From Dermatophagoides farinae (taxonomy: Eukaryota > Arthropoda > Arachnida > Sarcoptiformes > Pyroglyphidae), in the NCBI RefSeq assembly GCF_024713945.1, contig NC_134679.1:3229001-3293000 (forward strand): DNA of 64,000 nt, read 5' to 3'. This document shows, one piece after another, positions 20,046 through 34,828 of the stretch (position 1 is its first letter; every line of letters begins with the position of its first letter). The position numbers and the translations under genes are program-made. The notes below the pieces were generated by a model. The model saw only the letters and a list, made by a program, of their open reading frames with translations, made no database searches and was not told the DNA's origin.

Positions 20046-22818
20046 TTTTATGGCAACAAAAAATATCTAAAAAATCGATTCGTCAAGTATTTTGAGAGAA
20101 CAAACTGTTCTTACAAATTCGGGAAACTTCATAATTTTTAATTAAAGAAAAAACTTTAAATAACAATCAAAAGATGGCGTAATGATTCGGAATTCATTAT
20201 CCTTGAAATGTGTTATTATCCATCATTAATCAATAGAGTCGACTCAAATCAATTTTAAATGGATATATCCTTTTTCTTCGTTTCCCAACTTGGATACAAT
20301 GATGATCAAACTCAAAATAAAGTACCACTACAACAGAAAAAAAAATACAGCTACATGTTTTTGACGCCTTTCACATACACATTCTTCAAAGATTGGCTCT
20401 AATTTCAGTTTTGTATTCAATGATTCAATATACACACACAAAAAACATGTACGTGTTTCCATCCGATTTGGCGCGTTTTTCCATGATTGTTGTTTACTCT
20501 GTCGATTTATGGATGCGTGTTTATTGTCGTCATCGACGTCTTTTGATATTGGTTGCCGTCAGTTGGATTTTGAATCGTGTACTGTGTGTGTGTTGAGTTA
20601 TAATGTATGTGCGTGTGTGTGTGTATATTAGTGTGTGGACGCGGCCGTTTTTCAAAATAATGATTGATGATTGAATACCAAAGAATGTTCAAACCAGTAG
20701 CCAGAATTTTTTTTTAGTTTTATTTTGTTTAAAAAAAAATCTATTCTAATTTATTTCTTTCAAATTTAAATTTAAAAATTTCATACATTGTGATGATCAT
20801 CGAATTGCACTATCGAATTGTATTATTTTGTACCAGTCCAACAAGTCATCAAATTTTTTTTTTTTGTTTTCTAATTCGAATTATATATCGTTTATTATTT
20901 TTATCATCATCATGCTCATCATCATTACGTGTGTGTGTGTGTGTGTTTATGTGAATAGTTTTTATCCAAAAAAAAAACTTTTTCAATCATCATTATTGTA
21001 ACGTAAGCTTAATTTTATAACATCATTACGATCATTTACAGATGCAAATACCAGAAATAATATTTTTGAATTGAATTGTTCATCTGTTTTTTTTTGTTGT
21101 AAGAAAAAGGAAAAAAAATGATGAACAATAATCAATCAGATTTTTGTATTGGCAATCAAATACAAAATATTAGAAAGCATTTACTTGCATTTTCGAAATT
21201 CGACAATTCGTCTTGACAATTGTCATTTTTTTTGTTTATATGCTTCTGTTATTTCTTATAAAATACAATATTTTGAAAACTTTTTAATGATTTTTTTGTT
21301 GTTGTTGTTGTTGTTTTGTTTTGTTTCTTTATACAATACATAGATCATTCAATTATAAATGATTCTCACGCGCACATCATACCTTTTTTTATTGGCGATG
21401 TTTGTTTGCAAAAAAAAAATTCTACTTCATCATGAATGAATGTTATTTGTGTGTGTGTGTGTATGAATGTGACAGCGATAATAATATAGTGTGTTTTCAA
21501 TGTTGTACAATGACAAACTACAAATAGCTTGAAATCAAAAAAAAACAAACATAATGAAATACGTCAGCATATATTAATTTGATATATGTATCAAAAAAAT
21601 TAATCGGTCGGAAATGTATGCCAAATCCGTAATACACCTGCTGCAGCTTTCAACCAATCAACCAATCTACCTACCTACCTTACGTACCTAAAACAAATTT
21701 ATTATAACTAAGAAAATAAAAACTGATCAACCAATGAAATTACGACATATATTGCATTCATCAATCGAATTGCCACGCCAGTTTTAAAATTTTAATTTTT
21801 TTTTTTTTTTTTTTGTTAGACAAATTATTATATAATTTTATCAATTATTTAATTTTTTTTCCTGTTTTTAATATTTTCCATTTCATTTTATTGTTTTTTG
21901 TTTTTTTTTTTTTTTTGATATTTTACAAACAAATTCTACGATATAAAATCTATAATCTAATGTTTACAATCATTATATACTTGCAAAAAAAAACGCATAA
22001 AACATTCTCACTTTATCACCGCCACATAACAATATTGTTGAAAATATAGGAATTTTTTTGTTTTCATTATATTGACCCATTGTAATTTCAAATCAAATTG
22101 AAAATTTTTTTTTTTCATCTCACTTTTCTTTTTTGTTGTTGTTGTTATTCTCAATCGTGTACATTTGTGTGTGTTTTTTTATTGATAATTTGTTTGTTGT
22201 TTATAAATGTTTGTTGACTTTTTTTCCCCTTTTACCCATTATCATATCGTATCGTATTCACGGGTTTTTGTTTATTATTCAACAAATACACCTGGCATTG
22301 GTCTTTCAATTTTAAAAAATTGACCAAATCAATCAATTGTCAATTTTTCTGCTATGCACATGTGTATGATGATGGTACTGATTGAATTTCCGATATAAAT
22401 ATATAGGTAAGTTATTCAAATGAATTTAATTGAAAACTTAAAACGTTTCTCTCTCTCTCTTTCGTTTGTAGATCTACTTTCTCCATCTATTACTTAAGAT
22501 ATATCTGAATTTTTTTTTTTTGATTTTTTCTCTTGATCTTCTTTACCTCATTTTATATGTAAACGTATATTTCAATTGAAAACGAACAACATTTTTGTTC
22601 TTTCTTTCTTTATTATTATTATTATTATTAGGACAAATCGATTCTGATGACCAATTTATTTTAATTTTTACAATCTTTTTTTTTCAATGATGAAAATACT
22701 TTAGTCAACATAAATATTTATATATGAAAAAAAAATTTATATAATCTTAAATGTACCAAAAAAAAATAATAATAATTCTTAATGTAATGTAACAAATTAT
22801 TATTACGTATTTGATGAA
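20046..22818. other. Intergenic region upstream of the TRIM-NHL gene
   Basis: About 2.8 kb of AT-rich sequence with GT/CA runs (about 20583-20632, 20932-20946), long T runs and GTT repeats. No exon is recognised. The last few hundred bases probably contain the promoter and 5'UTR of the TRIM-NHL gene, but no TATA box at a convincing distance was found. Confidence 0.5.
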
Positions 22819-25281
22819 ATGGAAACAATTAGTTTAGAATTGGATTTTTCAAATTCAACCAAAACAACAATAAAATCAGCTGCCGAATTAGTGAATAATA
22901 ATGGACCTGTGGTTACCGAGATATTTGATACAAAAAATCAAAAATCTGATCATCAACAAAAACAATGTGCAACAATAACAACAACAACAACAACAACAAT
23001 TATGAAGAATAAAATTAACAACACTTCTACTAGTCAATTATTAATGAATGATGATGATGACAATGAAAAGAATCATCATCATCATTTGAAATGTTTAAAT
23101 GATAATGAAAACGATAATGATGCCGTTATTGCTGTTGTTGATAGTAGTGATATAAACGTTAAACATCATCAGGACGACGACACGATTTCAATATTGGCTA
23201 CAATAAACAACAAAAACACCTTGACAACAACAACAACAACAACAACAACAACGCCGACGACGACGACAATGATGTTGATGAGAAAAAATCATCATCAACA
23301 ACAACAACAACAACGATTTATGAATAAAAATTATACAATCATGATTGATGATCTATTTATTCGTAAATTATTACATCAAATGTAAGTTAATTTTCTTCTT
23401 GCATTTTGACCAGTTACATTTTTAATGTCTAAGTAGCTTTTAAATGAGAGTATTTCAATTATATCCATCTTTTTTCAGTCTTCCTTAATGAATGAAAGTT
23501 TCTTGCTTTATAAATATATGATTATTATTATTATTTCACACTGATAACGATTTTTTTTCAATGTTTTTCCATCATCTATATATATATACCTGTTTTGTAT
23601 GTGTATATATTTACAAACTTTTTGATTAGTTTTAGTTGTCATTAAATCACACATCACACATGTGTATATATATTATATATAGTGGGAAAAAATATTTAAA
23701 AATTTTTCTGTCTTTATGTTTATTACATTGTAATACTAAAAATCATCACATCATAAAATGATGTAAAGTTTTTTTTTTTTGTTCATTTCGTATATAAACG
23801 CCATTTGTTTAACAACACACACACATATATACATGGAGAGAGAATCCATCCATTCAATTGTTTGGTTATTTAGATTTTGAATATATACTAATAGTAATAT
23901 ATTACTTTGATGATTGACCTTCAAAATGGTTGAAAAACACAATTTGAGTTTCTCCGAAAAAAATAATAATAAAAAATTTCTCTTTACATTTGTATTCAGT
24001 GTTATTTTGTTGTTGTTGTCTATACTAGTGTCTGTCGGTTTCAAATATATTTTTTTTTTCTTTCTTTGGTTTCTTTATATAGACATTTATTTTTTCTTGA
24101 ATGTCCAATTTTTTTTTGAATTCATAGAATATCATTTAATTTAGTTGAGTTTGATATTTTGATATTGAATTGAATTTTTTTGTCTTTACATTCGTTTTTT
24201 TTTTCATTGTAACAAGAAATTTAAAACGACAACAACAACAACAACACTTTGTGTGTGTGTGTGTGTGTGTACGGATATAACATATGTACTCTTTATAAAA
24301 TTTAGTTAGGATTAGGATTATTATTATCATTCATTCTTTGATTGATAAATTGATTGTTCAAATTGATCGATCGAATGATTGATTGATTACGGTACCCATA
24401 GTAAATGTATAATGATGATGACGTTGATTATATTATATATTTTATATTATATATACGTGTAAGATGATTAAAGTTGAAAGATGATGATGAATTGGAAATG
24501 TTTTTTCTTTTATAATATATTAAAGAAAATAATGGCATCATTTATTGCTGAAAATCTCTTTCTCTCTCTCTCTCTTTCATATTTGTTTTCTTTCGGCATT
24601 AAATTTCGTAATTGATAATCATCATCATCATGAGTTGACATTGACGACATTTCATCAATTCATAAAATGAATGAATGGATGAATGTATCATTTACGATGT
24701 GGCTACACACTAGATAGATAGAGAGAGAGAAGAATCAAAAGTTCAAGTGTTTTTTTAATAGTAAATAAAATGAAAAAAAAATTCAAGTGTGAAATCTGAA
24801 ACCATTAGAAGAAAAAACAACAGAAAAAAAATTGAATGAAAAAGTAGAATGAAAACTGAAACGAAGCAAAAAAACAATAAAAATAGAAAGAAAAAGGATG
24901 CTCGTTTTTTTTCTGTTGTTCAGGTGTTTGTTGGTTTTTGTAGTTGGATTTTGATTCAAAAAAAAATTTTCTTCTTTCTAATAATGGTTTAATATGATAC
25001 AATGGAATTTATTTATTTATTTATTATGCAATTTCAAATAGAAAAAAAAATATCTGATTTATTGATGAAAGATTAGTTTTTTTTCAATTTTCTGCCTTCG
25101 TCTGTTATCGATAAGGCAATTATTATTTCATTTGTAGTGTTTTTTTTTCAATAATTTGGCCATATACATCGTAAACGGATTTTTTTTTATTATGTCAAAA
25201 TTTTTTTTTTTCAATGAATTTATGAAAAAGAAAGCCCATGCGTTATAATATACACATATAGCTCCTTAATGATGTGTATTT

Positions 25282-25315
<34 letters not shown>

Positions 25316-28300
25316 GGGCAATTCAATGCCAAGGAAAAATATTGTTTATGCGTATTTTTGTTGTTTGGTACAACATACATATACCTTACATAATGATTAT
25401 GTTATGAATGAATTATATGGACAAACATTCATTATTTGTGAATGATCGATTGTCCATATATTTATTTTTTAAACAAACGTATATCATGAAAAAAAAATTT
25501 AGTGCAACAAAAATTGAAGAAAATTTCAATTTTTTCATGTTTGAAGGTCATTAGATCGTCATTTTCATGATCAACATCATCATCATCATAAGTATTATTG
25601 TCGAATCGAATTGTACTATTTTTTGTTATGAAGATATTCATGAATGATAAATAGAAATGATGATTGCCTCTATAGTATAGTATTCATTCTATATATAACA
25701 CTATATCATATCATATTCCTTATAATTGTCATTGTTTTTTTTTCTTTGAATTCTAAATTCGTTTCATGGATATTTTCATCTTGTTGTTGAAAAAAAATCT
25801 ATTCGATCTCTCATTGGTTCATGTGAACTAATTCGATTATTTGAATGAATGATCGGTTGCTAAGGTTCGTTTAAAATTCTTAATGAACCAATAATGAAAT
25901 CATTGGGTTTAGTAGATTCTAGCAAATTTATCAATAAAATTTCTTCCACAATTCCAATGAAATTTCAGGAATTTTTTAATCGCCTAGTGACGTCGGTTAA
26001 TCATTGTAGATGACGCACGTAAGATCAATCAAATTAAATATATGAGAAAAAAACGAATGTCATTACAAACTGAATCCAATCCATTGTAAACGTCAAATTC
26101 TATTACTTTCTTCTAAGTTATCTCAGAAAATGTTCGATAAAAAAACACATATCACCAAACAACTGTTATGTTCCTACTGCTCATTGAAATTCGTAACGAT
26201 TACTAGCAGCCATCTTTTTCTTTTCTTTTTATTGTCCACATTTCAGACGGTTACTGCTTCAAGAAAATATATGTCATGAACTTGACACTGAAAATGAAAA
26301 CATGAAATGAAGAAAAAAAACTTCACTGAAAGTTCCTTTCATTGTTTCAAGGTCCATACAATCCATATAGTCAATAATAATCGAACGAACATCAGGGAGT
26401 CATGTGCTATATATAATTTAGTTATGCGTAAGCGCATCCATTACGAAATAGTGGAATATAATGAAAAAACCAGAAATAAATCTCGGGTCCCTGGAAAGTG
26501 ATGATGTGGTTCTTATTGGTGTTTGTTTATTTTTTATTTGTGGGTGTATGGGCGTCATGTATTATATAGCAAACAAACAAACAAACAAAAACACCCAATT
26601 TACGACTACCACTAACCGATTTCAATGGCATAACATTGAACTAGATTTTGAATATTTTGTCTGAAGAACAGAATCAAAGAATGAATAACTATAGAGAATC
26701 TAAATTTTGAACAAAGAATAATGAAAACTCGTGCGCCGGCGATTGGCGTCAATGCCGTTGCTGTCTTTCCTTGTCTGTTGCTAAATGTTTGAATGTAGTT
26801 TTGTGGCTGAATTTATGGTCTTTGATTTTCGTCATCACTAGAAATTCGTTGCCATTGAAATTCGCTGCACTACCACTACTTGGCCTCGACCTTTGAGAAT
26901 AAATTTGAAGGTTGCCTTTTCCATTTGTTCCTATCCTACATAATGATACACAATCGGAATAAAAAACCAGGAAAGATGAACAAAAGTAGAACAATGATTG
27001 TAGATTGATTATGATTATGACATTGAATTTTTTGTTTCATTGCTATTCAAATCTAGCTAGGAATCTAAAATCCTTGACATTGGATCGATCGACTCTAAAA
27101 ACAGAAAGTTGTTATTGAAATTTTCCAATGAAAAACATCCAGAATTTTCTACTATCTGGAATTCGAAAAATAAAAACCTAAATGAATTTATGCCTTGGTT
27201 GTATGTTTAATAATGAAATACATGAATAAATGAAAGTGAATTTCAAGATTACTTTTATATTATTCAACTATTTCGAAATGTTTATTCTTTAGGCATTTCA
27301 AAATTCCTAGTATCAATAATGGCGTAGGTGTTTATTGACAATATAACCAACTTTAATGTACATATCGAATGGTCATGCCAAACAGCTAGTCGAATCCAAG
27401 AGTTGTTTTACTTCAAAGATGCGTAGGTTTTTGTTTCTCATATTGGATCCCAAATGATAATCATAAAATAACACAAAATAAATCTTGTTTATCTGAAATA
27501 CTATCATCGTCATCATGATTATGATCATTATGGAGACTTGTTCATCATGAAAATTTTGTTATTATTAAAAAGGAAATAATCTTTTCCTTGTTTCCAATCC
27601 AGTAGACAATGTATTTGTTGTTTATGAACCCGAATTTCTGTTTAATTGTTTTTTTTTGCATTTGCTTTAATTTTCTATTAAGCTGTCATCCTTTTTTTTC
27701 ATTAATGTCCATAATGTTTACAGCGACATTTTATTTATTATCGATTTTTTACATGGAATTTTTTACATTTGAAAAGGAAATGACATAGAAGGAATTATAG
27801 GATAGATAGCTGCCTTGTTGTTGTACACACTGACATAGATTGTTGTTTTTTTTTAATAAATTCTTTTTTTTTCTTCTCCAGTTGTCCACAAACATTTGAT
27901 GAAAATTGGCTTGAACGATTCAAACAGCAATATTTACAATCATTTCATGAAAAACAATGCACATTACGTGTACGAGAAATTCTTGATCAAACATTATTAT
28001 CAAATTCAATGACGTCTGTAGATGAAATATTCGTCTATTGGCCGATTCATCATCAATCTATTAATACTGATGATGATGATGATGATAATGATAACGATCA
28101 TGAAATTTATATTGATTCATCACCTACATGGCTACAACATCGAGATGCAATGACATATTTATATAATTTCTGTGAACTATTAATGTCAATCGAAGCTAGA
28201 TTCGTACATGCTGAACAAAAAGATCTGTGCCAACAATTGGCAAGAGAGATACGTACACATCTCTTTTGGATTACTAATGATGAGCGATTTAAAGTTTGTG

Positions 28301-31300
28301 GTAGCAATGATAATGACGAATCATCACCATCCCCATTCTCATCGCTGTCTCCACAATCATCATCAATTGATTTGATCGACAATAACATTGTCAACCATCA
28401 TAAGCCACAAAAACAAGAAAAACTGTCTTCCCATGTCATAATTAGCCATAATTATAATAGTAGTAATAATTGTCAACAACAGCACCAATTATTCCATTCA
28501 ATCTTGCAACATTTGTTGAGAATTTTATATGAGATCCTAATGAAATTAAATCAATCCGACCACCACCACGATGATGGCATTAATAATATAGTTGTGGGTA
28601 ATCGTTTGAAATTTTTTCAAATATTTTCCAAACTTTTCGAAAGATTCGAATCATTATCGTCTGATCATACATCATTGTATAATCAATGGATGAGACAATT
28701 GAATTCATTATTGATGATACTAATAAAATATGGGACCAATTATCAACATCAGAATAATGATGATAATTCTGGCAACAATGCTCTCAAGGACCTTGATAAT
28801 TGTAAGCGTCAATCTACCCAATCTGAACATCCTACTCCTCTTGATCATAATCGATTCAATGAAACCATAACATCAACATTGCCATCTAATAATAATTACA
28901 ATAAAGCAATTATATTGAATGTTGACTCCAAAGACAATGTTGATCATGATGATGATATTAATGGCGATGAGAATAATGATGATGAATGTTCGGCAATAAC
29001 ATCGACTGTATCTATCATTCCGCCTTCGAATGATACGATTACTTCCAACAATAATCAATTAACTGCTTCAATAAAATATTTTGAAAATCAATCACATCAA
29101 TCTGTGACGGATGGTTTTCAATCATTTCAATCGCCAATCCCAACTTTGACTAAACTAAACGAATTCGAATCAAACGATACAACAACTTCATCGGCAACAA
29201 TGGTCGAACCTTCTTTGTTTCAGCAGCAACAATTGCGAAAATTTACCATTTATCAAAATCAATCACCATCCGATTGTTCAATAAAGATGGCCATTATTAA
29301 TAATGGTAGTGGAACACAGACAAATACTAATAGCAGTACTCAAGTTGAACGTAATACAAGTTCAAGTGCTGCATCAGTTTCAAGTGGGCCTTCGAGCGGT
29401 GTAGGATCTCTTTCTGACTCATATTCCCGCAGTGTAGGGATAAACGGAAATTCTGGACTAGGCTTAGTTGAACAGAATTCCAACATGCTTTTTAATAGCA
29501 ACACAAGTCCAGCATCACCAGAATCATCATTATCGCCTAATAAATTTCTCCCAGTTGGGTCAGTCTCATCATCATCGGCTTCAATGGCACCGTCACCAGC
29601 CCATTTCGCGACAGTATCAATCGGTAATAGTGGATCTACTACCGATGAAAATGCTTTATCAATGTTACTGCAAATGAATCAATGTCAATTGATAGATGAT
29701 CTTGTTGATGGACTTCCTAAACTTATAACACCACCGCCATCAGCTCCACAACATCAGTCTCAATTTACTAACAATAACAATAAAATTTTGACTCAATCAA
29801 AAGAGTCACCGACATCGAATGTTTCCAATCAATTTGGATTTGATTTTAATTCCTTGAACAGTACAAATCGTACAGCAATCAATCGAAATCCTCAACGTCA
29901 ACCACAACAACCAATTGTTGATGAATCATCCAATTTTGGCTTCAATAATACCAATAGTTCAACTATTCAGAATGGCTCATCATCAAATGGTGGCAGCAAT
30001 AATTTTTTCAATGAATTCAATATAACTTCATTGTTTTCATCATTTGATGATAATGTTTCTTCAGTCGAATCTGCTACAGTAATAACCGATCATTTTACTA
30101 GTCAACCACAACCACAAATACAATCCACTAATCAACAACCAACATCGATTTTAAAACAATATCCAGACAATGATCCGAGTGTCCAGCTGCAGAATCAATG
30201 CTTCACAATGACCATGTTGGAAGGAAACGAATTGCAACAACATCAGCAACCTCAACAACAACAACAACTTCGTAATCAAACGTCGATGGCAAAATTTCCT
30301 ATCCCCCAGTCAGCAGCAAATAAACAAATGTCCATGATGTCAAAATATATGTCACCGGCATCGACATTGCCACAACAACATCAAACATTGACAAATCCAT
30401 CAAATATAATTGCTGGTCAACAACATCAAACATCATCAGTTGGCCATTCTCCAAGTATTCATCCACCATTGGATCAATCTCAACAACAAGAGGAACAATT
30501 CTGTGAACGACAAACATTATATCGTTTAATTATTAGGTATGGCCAGGTTTTATAGTCAAGGGGATTATTAATATGATGAATTTTTTCTTTGATTATTAGC
30601 CAATTATTATTCGATGGTCATCGAAATATTGCTTGTCATATCTCCAATGCTGAACACATTAAATGCGATAGCTTTTTAATTGGTCCTAGCCAAGAGCTTC
30701 ATAAATTGGTCACTTTTGCTAAAGCTAAAAAGAAGGGTTTGTTTTCAATTATCGTTTATGCAATTTGAATTTAATTCTTATGTTTTGCAGAGGACATTCT
30801 CATTGATAAACCGATCCAAATGACTATGACAAATAATGTAAACAATACAAGCTTTCCTGCAACAGTCCGTTCAACGACCAATTCCGCTACTGGTCCATTC
30901 TACGATATGGTTGATTCTAATGGTTCTCCTACACTAAATTCACCACAATCGCTGTTAGCTGGAAGAACATCCGTATCGCAACAAGCCTCTCATCCTCTTC
31001 GTATGGATGATTGCAATCAATTTGTAAAAAACATTTTCGGTGATCCATCATCTTCTTCATCGAACACCCTGGCCGGATTTGGTTCATCAAATCCAATGTT
31101 TCCTGCAAGGAATGGTGGCTTAGCTACTTCACCTTCAATTGTTACACCTCATACACCACAATCTCAATGTGCTAGTGCATTGATTTTGGATTCATATGCT
31201 GACCTTAGTAGTTCGGCAACAGGTTTGTTTCAAATCGTATTCGTTTCAACTGTCTAAAATCGCTTTCTTTATAGATTTATATAGTCCATCAAGTGGTCCA

Positions 31301-32736
31301 ATAGATTACTTTTCAGCTAATCGAAGCCCAGACGTATCAGGAATGAATGCAACAGCATCTTTGTTTGGAAAATCGACAGATTTACAGCAAAGACAATTGG
31401 TCATGAGCGGAAATCGAGGGACCGGTTCTGCATCGGCTGTCGCTACTGGTTCTAATGATTTGATTTTGACTGATGCATGCCTGAAAAATTTGAATCAATT
31501 AGCCAAACTTAATTCTGGTAAAGCAATCTTATCGATGATAAGCTTATTAATTTTTAATCAATTCATTTACTTTGTGAAGGTCCCCATGGTGCTGCTGCCA
31601 TCAATCATCAATCATTGATGTTTGGCCGTTCAGCATCAGCTATGGCCACAATGTCTACGCTTGGCAATGGAAACGGATCGGCTTCAGCTTCCAACAACAA
31701 TAATGTTTTATCACTATCTCCTTTGACCATCAAATCGCCTACAGGACATCCTTCTGCTTCTCATACAACTGGTCAAGGGAAAAGCCATCAGATCATGCAG
31801 ATTGTCCATAAATTTGGTAGTCTTGGTCAGTTGAAATCACAATTTTCATCGCCACATGGATTCTGTTTGGGAATAAGCGATGAGATTATTATCGCAGATA
31901 CGAACAATCATCGTATATGTGTTTATGATAAAAATGGCGTTTGCAAACAAATGTTCGGAAATCCTGGAAAAGATGAAGGTCAACTTTGGTATCCCAGAAA
32001 GGTAAACGTTTATCATGTCATTTTGGTATTAATTACAATCCATATATTTCAATAGATTGCGATGATTCCTCCAAGCTTTGTCCGTTCGAATACTAACAGT
32101 CCCTATTATGTAATATGTGATCGTGGAATGGAACGTTCTCGGATGCAAATATTCACACGAACTGGAAGTTTTGTTCGAAAAATACCGATTCGTTATATCG
32201 ATATTGTAGCCGGTATCGCTATCAATAATCGAGGCCATATAGTTGTCGTAGATTCTGTATCGCCAACCATATATGTCATTACGATCGATAATGGCACATT
32301 AATCGAATGGCGTGATTGTGGCAATTATATGTGCGAACCTTCCGATGTAGCCATCTATGAAGATGATTATTACATTTGCGATTTCAAAGGTCATTGTGTC
32401 GTTGTCATCAATTCGAATGGTGATTTCATTAGAAAAATTGGAATGGAAGGTTTGACTTCGTTTCCTAATGGTATTGATATATCACCGGCTGGTGATATAT
32501 TTGTTGGCGATTCACATGGTAATAAATTCCATGTCGTAGTATTTAATCGTGATGGTCGCCTATTGGCCGAATATGAATGCCCATATTGTAAAGTATCACG
32601 ATGTTGTGGTTTAAAATTGACCAAAGACAATAATATCGTAACATTAGCTAAGAATAATCATCATGTGTTGGTCTTGAATCCCAATTTCCAACAACAATCT
32701 CAATCGACTCAACTACAACAACAACCGTCATTGTGA
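22819..32736 (+). CDS. TRIM-NHL family protein (Mei-P26/Brat/NHL-2 group), no RING or B-box seen
   Basis: Post-transcriptional regulator family that binds RNA or protein through a C-terminal NHL propeller. Seven exons: 22819-23381, 27882-30536, 30600-30736, 30791-31222, 31275-31517, 31580-32001 and 32056-32736; phases agree at all six junctions, giving 1710 aa. The NHL region (about residue 1415 to the end) starts [14 protein letters not shown] and has repeats with [52 protein letters not shown] and SRCCGLKLT. These look nearer Mei-P26/NHL-2 than canonical Brat; this ranking is from memory. The first 1,350 residues are mostly N/Q/S/H/D low complexity with a few ordered blocks ([36 protein letters not shown]). 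No RING or B-box cysteine pattern is visible, though the family's founders have at least B-boxes. Intron 1 is 4.5 kb and all others are under 65 bp. Confidence 0.85.
23382..27881 (+). other. Intron 1 of the TRIM-NHL gene (4.5 kb)
   Basis: Bounded by AT|GTAAGT and TTCTCCAG|T, with phase 2 on both sides. 23.4-25.8 kb is low complexity: A/T runs, CA/GT runs, and a GA run at 25285. 25.9-27.4 kb is more complex and includes a CRE-like TGACGTCG near 25988 and a locally GC-richer stretch around 26728-26780. That block could contain enhancers or an alternative promoter. I could not identify an exon in it. Confidence 0.6.
25285..25312. repeat. (AG)14 microsatellite
   Basis: A perfect AG dinucleotide run of 28 bp inside intron 1 of the TRIM-NHL gene. 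Confidence 0.95.
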
Positions 32737-34828
32737 GATATCAATAATGCCAAGACAAATTATTATTTTTTTCTAGAATTGTTGAAACTCATACAGAATA
32801 TTTGGTTCGTCTTGTTCGACAAATTTACATCACATCTCAACAAATGATATCAATAATTGGCAAAAAAACATTCATCATCATTGTGATCATCGGCAATTTG
32901 CTGCAATTTTTTTTCGCATTTATAGAAATTATATAGTAACCATACCATCTACTTAAACTATCGTCGTTATCAATTGTTGTTTTATTATTATCATAATTTT
33001 TTTTTGTTTGTTTGAATTTCTTATTATTGTAAATGAAGAAATATTCATTGACAATGTGAGACACTTTTCGCACATTTCAAACACAATTTATTGAATTTTA
33101 CATACTGTCTTTTTTTCCTATCTAAATATGATCTGTTTTTTCTTTCAAGTTGTATTTCCGTTCAGAAAAAAATGCTTTCCTTTTTTTCATTTCCTTTTCA
33201 ATTTTGTCTTCAATTTATGAACCGATCCACAAATGGATCGATGCATTCCCAAACTCATTATTATCATTGTTATTGGTTTTTTTTCTATACATTTAATTCT
33301 TTTAATAACTTTTTTTTTCTTTCAATCTTAAAATTTATTCTTCTTCTTTATCAATGCTGTTTATTATCAACGAAACATCTTGTCATTATAAATTTGTTTA
33401 TCTCACACAAAAAACATCAAAATGGCCATAGTGTGCACTAAATTTGTCAAATTTTTTTTTCGAGCCATTTTTCTTTGACATATTTGCATATTTTATCCAC
33501 AAAAGTATTCTTCTTGATTTTAATTGAATCGTTTTCTATTGAAAAAAAATGGATTTTCACCATTCTCTTTCTCTTTATCTCTAGTCGAGTTTTTCAATTG
33601 AACAAACAATTCAATGGAACCTGTTTTGAATAATCAATATGAATCTCCTATGATGACATAACAATATTCTAGGATGTTAATTATTTTCTGATTTTGATTC
33701 ATTTTTTTTTCTATTACTTTCTTTATATATTAATTTTTCTTTTGTATAATCAAACAATGTATCACGACAAAATTAGTATGGAAAAAGTCGTGCCAAACAA
33801 GTGAAACATATATTTAACAAAAATACCATCATCAGTAGTAGGCTTGTGTTTTCGGTTTTTTATTCTCTTCAACTTATTTTTCTCAATTTTTTTCTCATTC
33901 TAATTCTATGAGAAATAATGTGTTAACATGTTCTTCCTTTTTATCTTGTTTTTTTTTGTTTTCTGTTTTTTTTTTTTTTTTTTGGTTATTGATCATGATT
34001 TGTTGTTATACTCTTATTATTCATTATTAATTATTATTACGTATACATCTCTTTCATATACACCCACATACATATGACGTATGTAAACAATAGAAATACA
34101 CACCCACCAGATATTTTCTGAAAAATTACAATTTTATTGACGAGTCAAACAATTTTTCTGTTTTTGGTTTTTTTTTCTTTTTGCTTATCTTCACCAGTAC
34201 AGTGATTACATGTATACTCACAAACCATGCACATCATATTTAACTTTTAATGATAATTTTATGCCTATCTTCCTATACAACGAATATTTAAATGGACAAA
34301 TTTATTGATTGTCATCGTTTTTTTTTGTTTTGTTTTGTTTTGTTTCTTCCTCATCATTATGATTCTGGCTTTCGATCATTATTTGTTTGTGCTTGTCATT
34401 GTTGTTTTATCAATTGATTGATGCATCGATCATCGATTTATTATAAATAATGATGATGATGATCATAATTTTCTTTTGAATTATATCCAATCATTTTTAT
34501 TAGTATTTTTATTCAACTTATATAATTATTAATTATATCTGTTTTAAGTATTTGTGCTAAATAATTATACTTTTATCAGATTATCTACTATAATCCAATT
34601 TAATTTAATTGAATTCATTTATTCAGTGAGTGTTTTATCGGTTTTTTCTTTTTTTTTTTTTTTTGCTACCAGTTTTACCACAACAAATTCTATATCTATA
34701 CATTATGTATTACTCTTTGAATGTTTGAAATTTTTTTTTTTTTTTTTGGTTGATTATTAAAAATAAATAAACATTTTATTTTATTCATTTTTCACCATAT
34801 CTGAATCATTCATGAATATATATTGAAT
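32737..34828. other. 3' flank of TRIM-NHL and intergenic sequence
   Basis: About 2.1 kb with no recognisable exon. It is T-rich on the plus strand with many runs of 8-20 T. The first part is probably a long 3'UTR of the TRIM-NHL gene, as is common for translational regulators. The right end abuts the 3' end of a minus-strand receptor. Confidence 0.45.

Noticed and set aside
26749-26994. 82-codon minus-strand frame in intron 1 of the TRIM-NHL gene.
   Set aside because: No domain, no start or splice context, and it lies inside the intron of a gene on the other strand; recorded only as part of a complex-sequence island.
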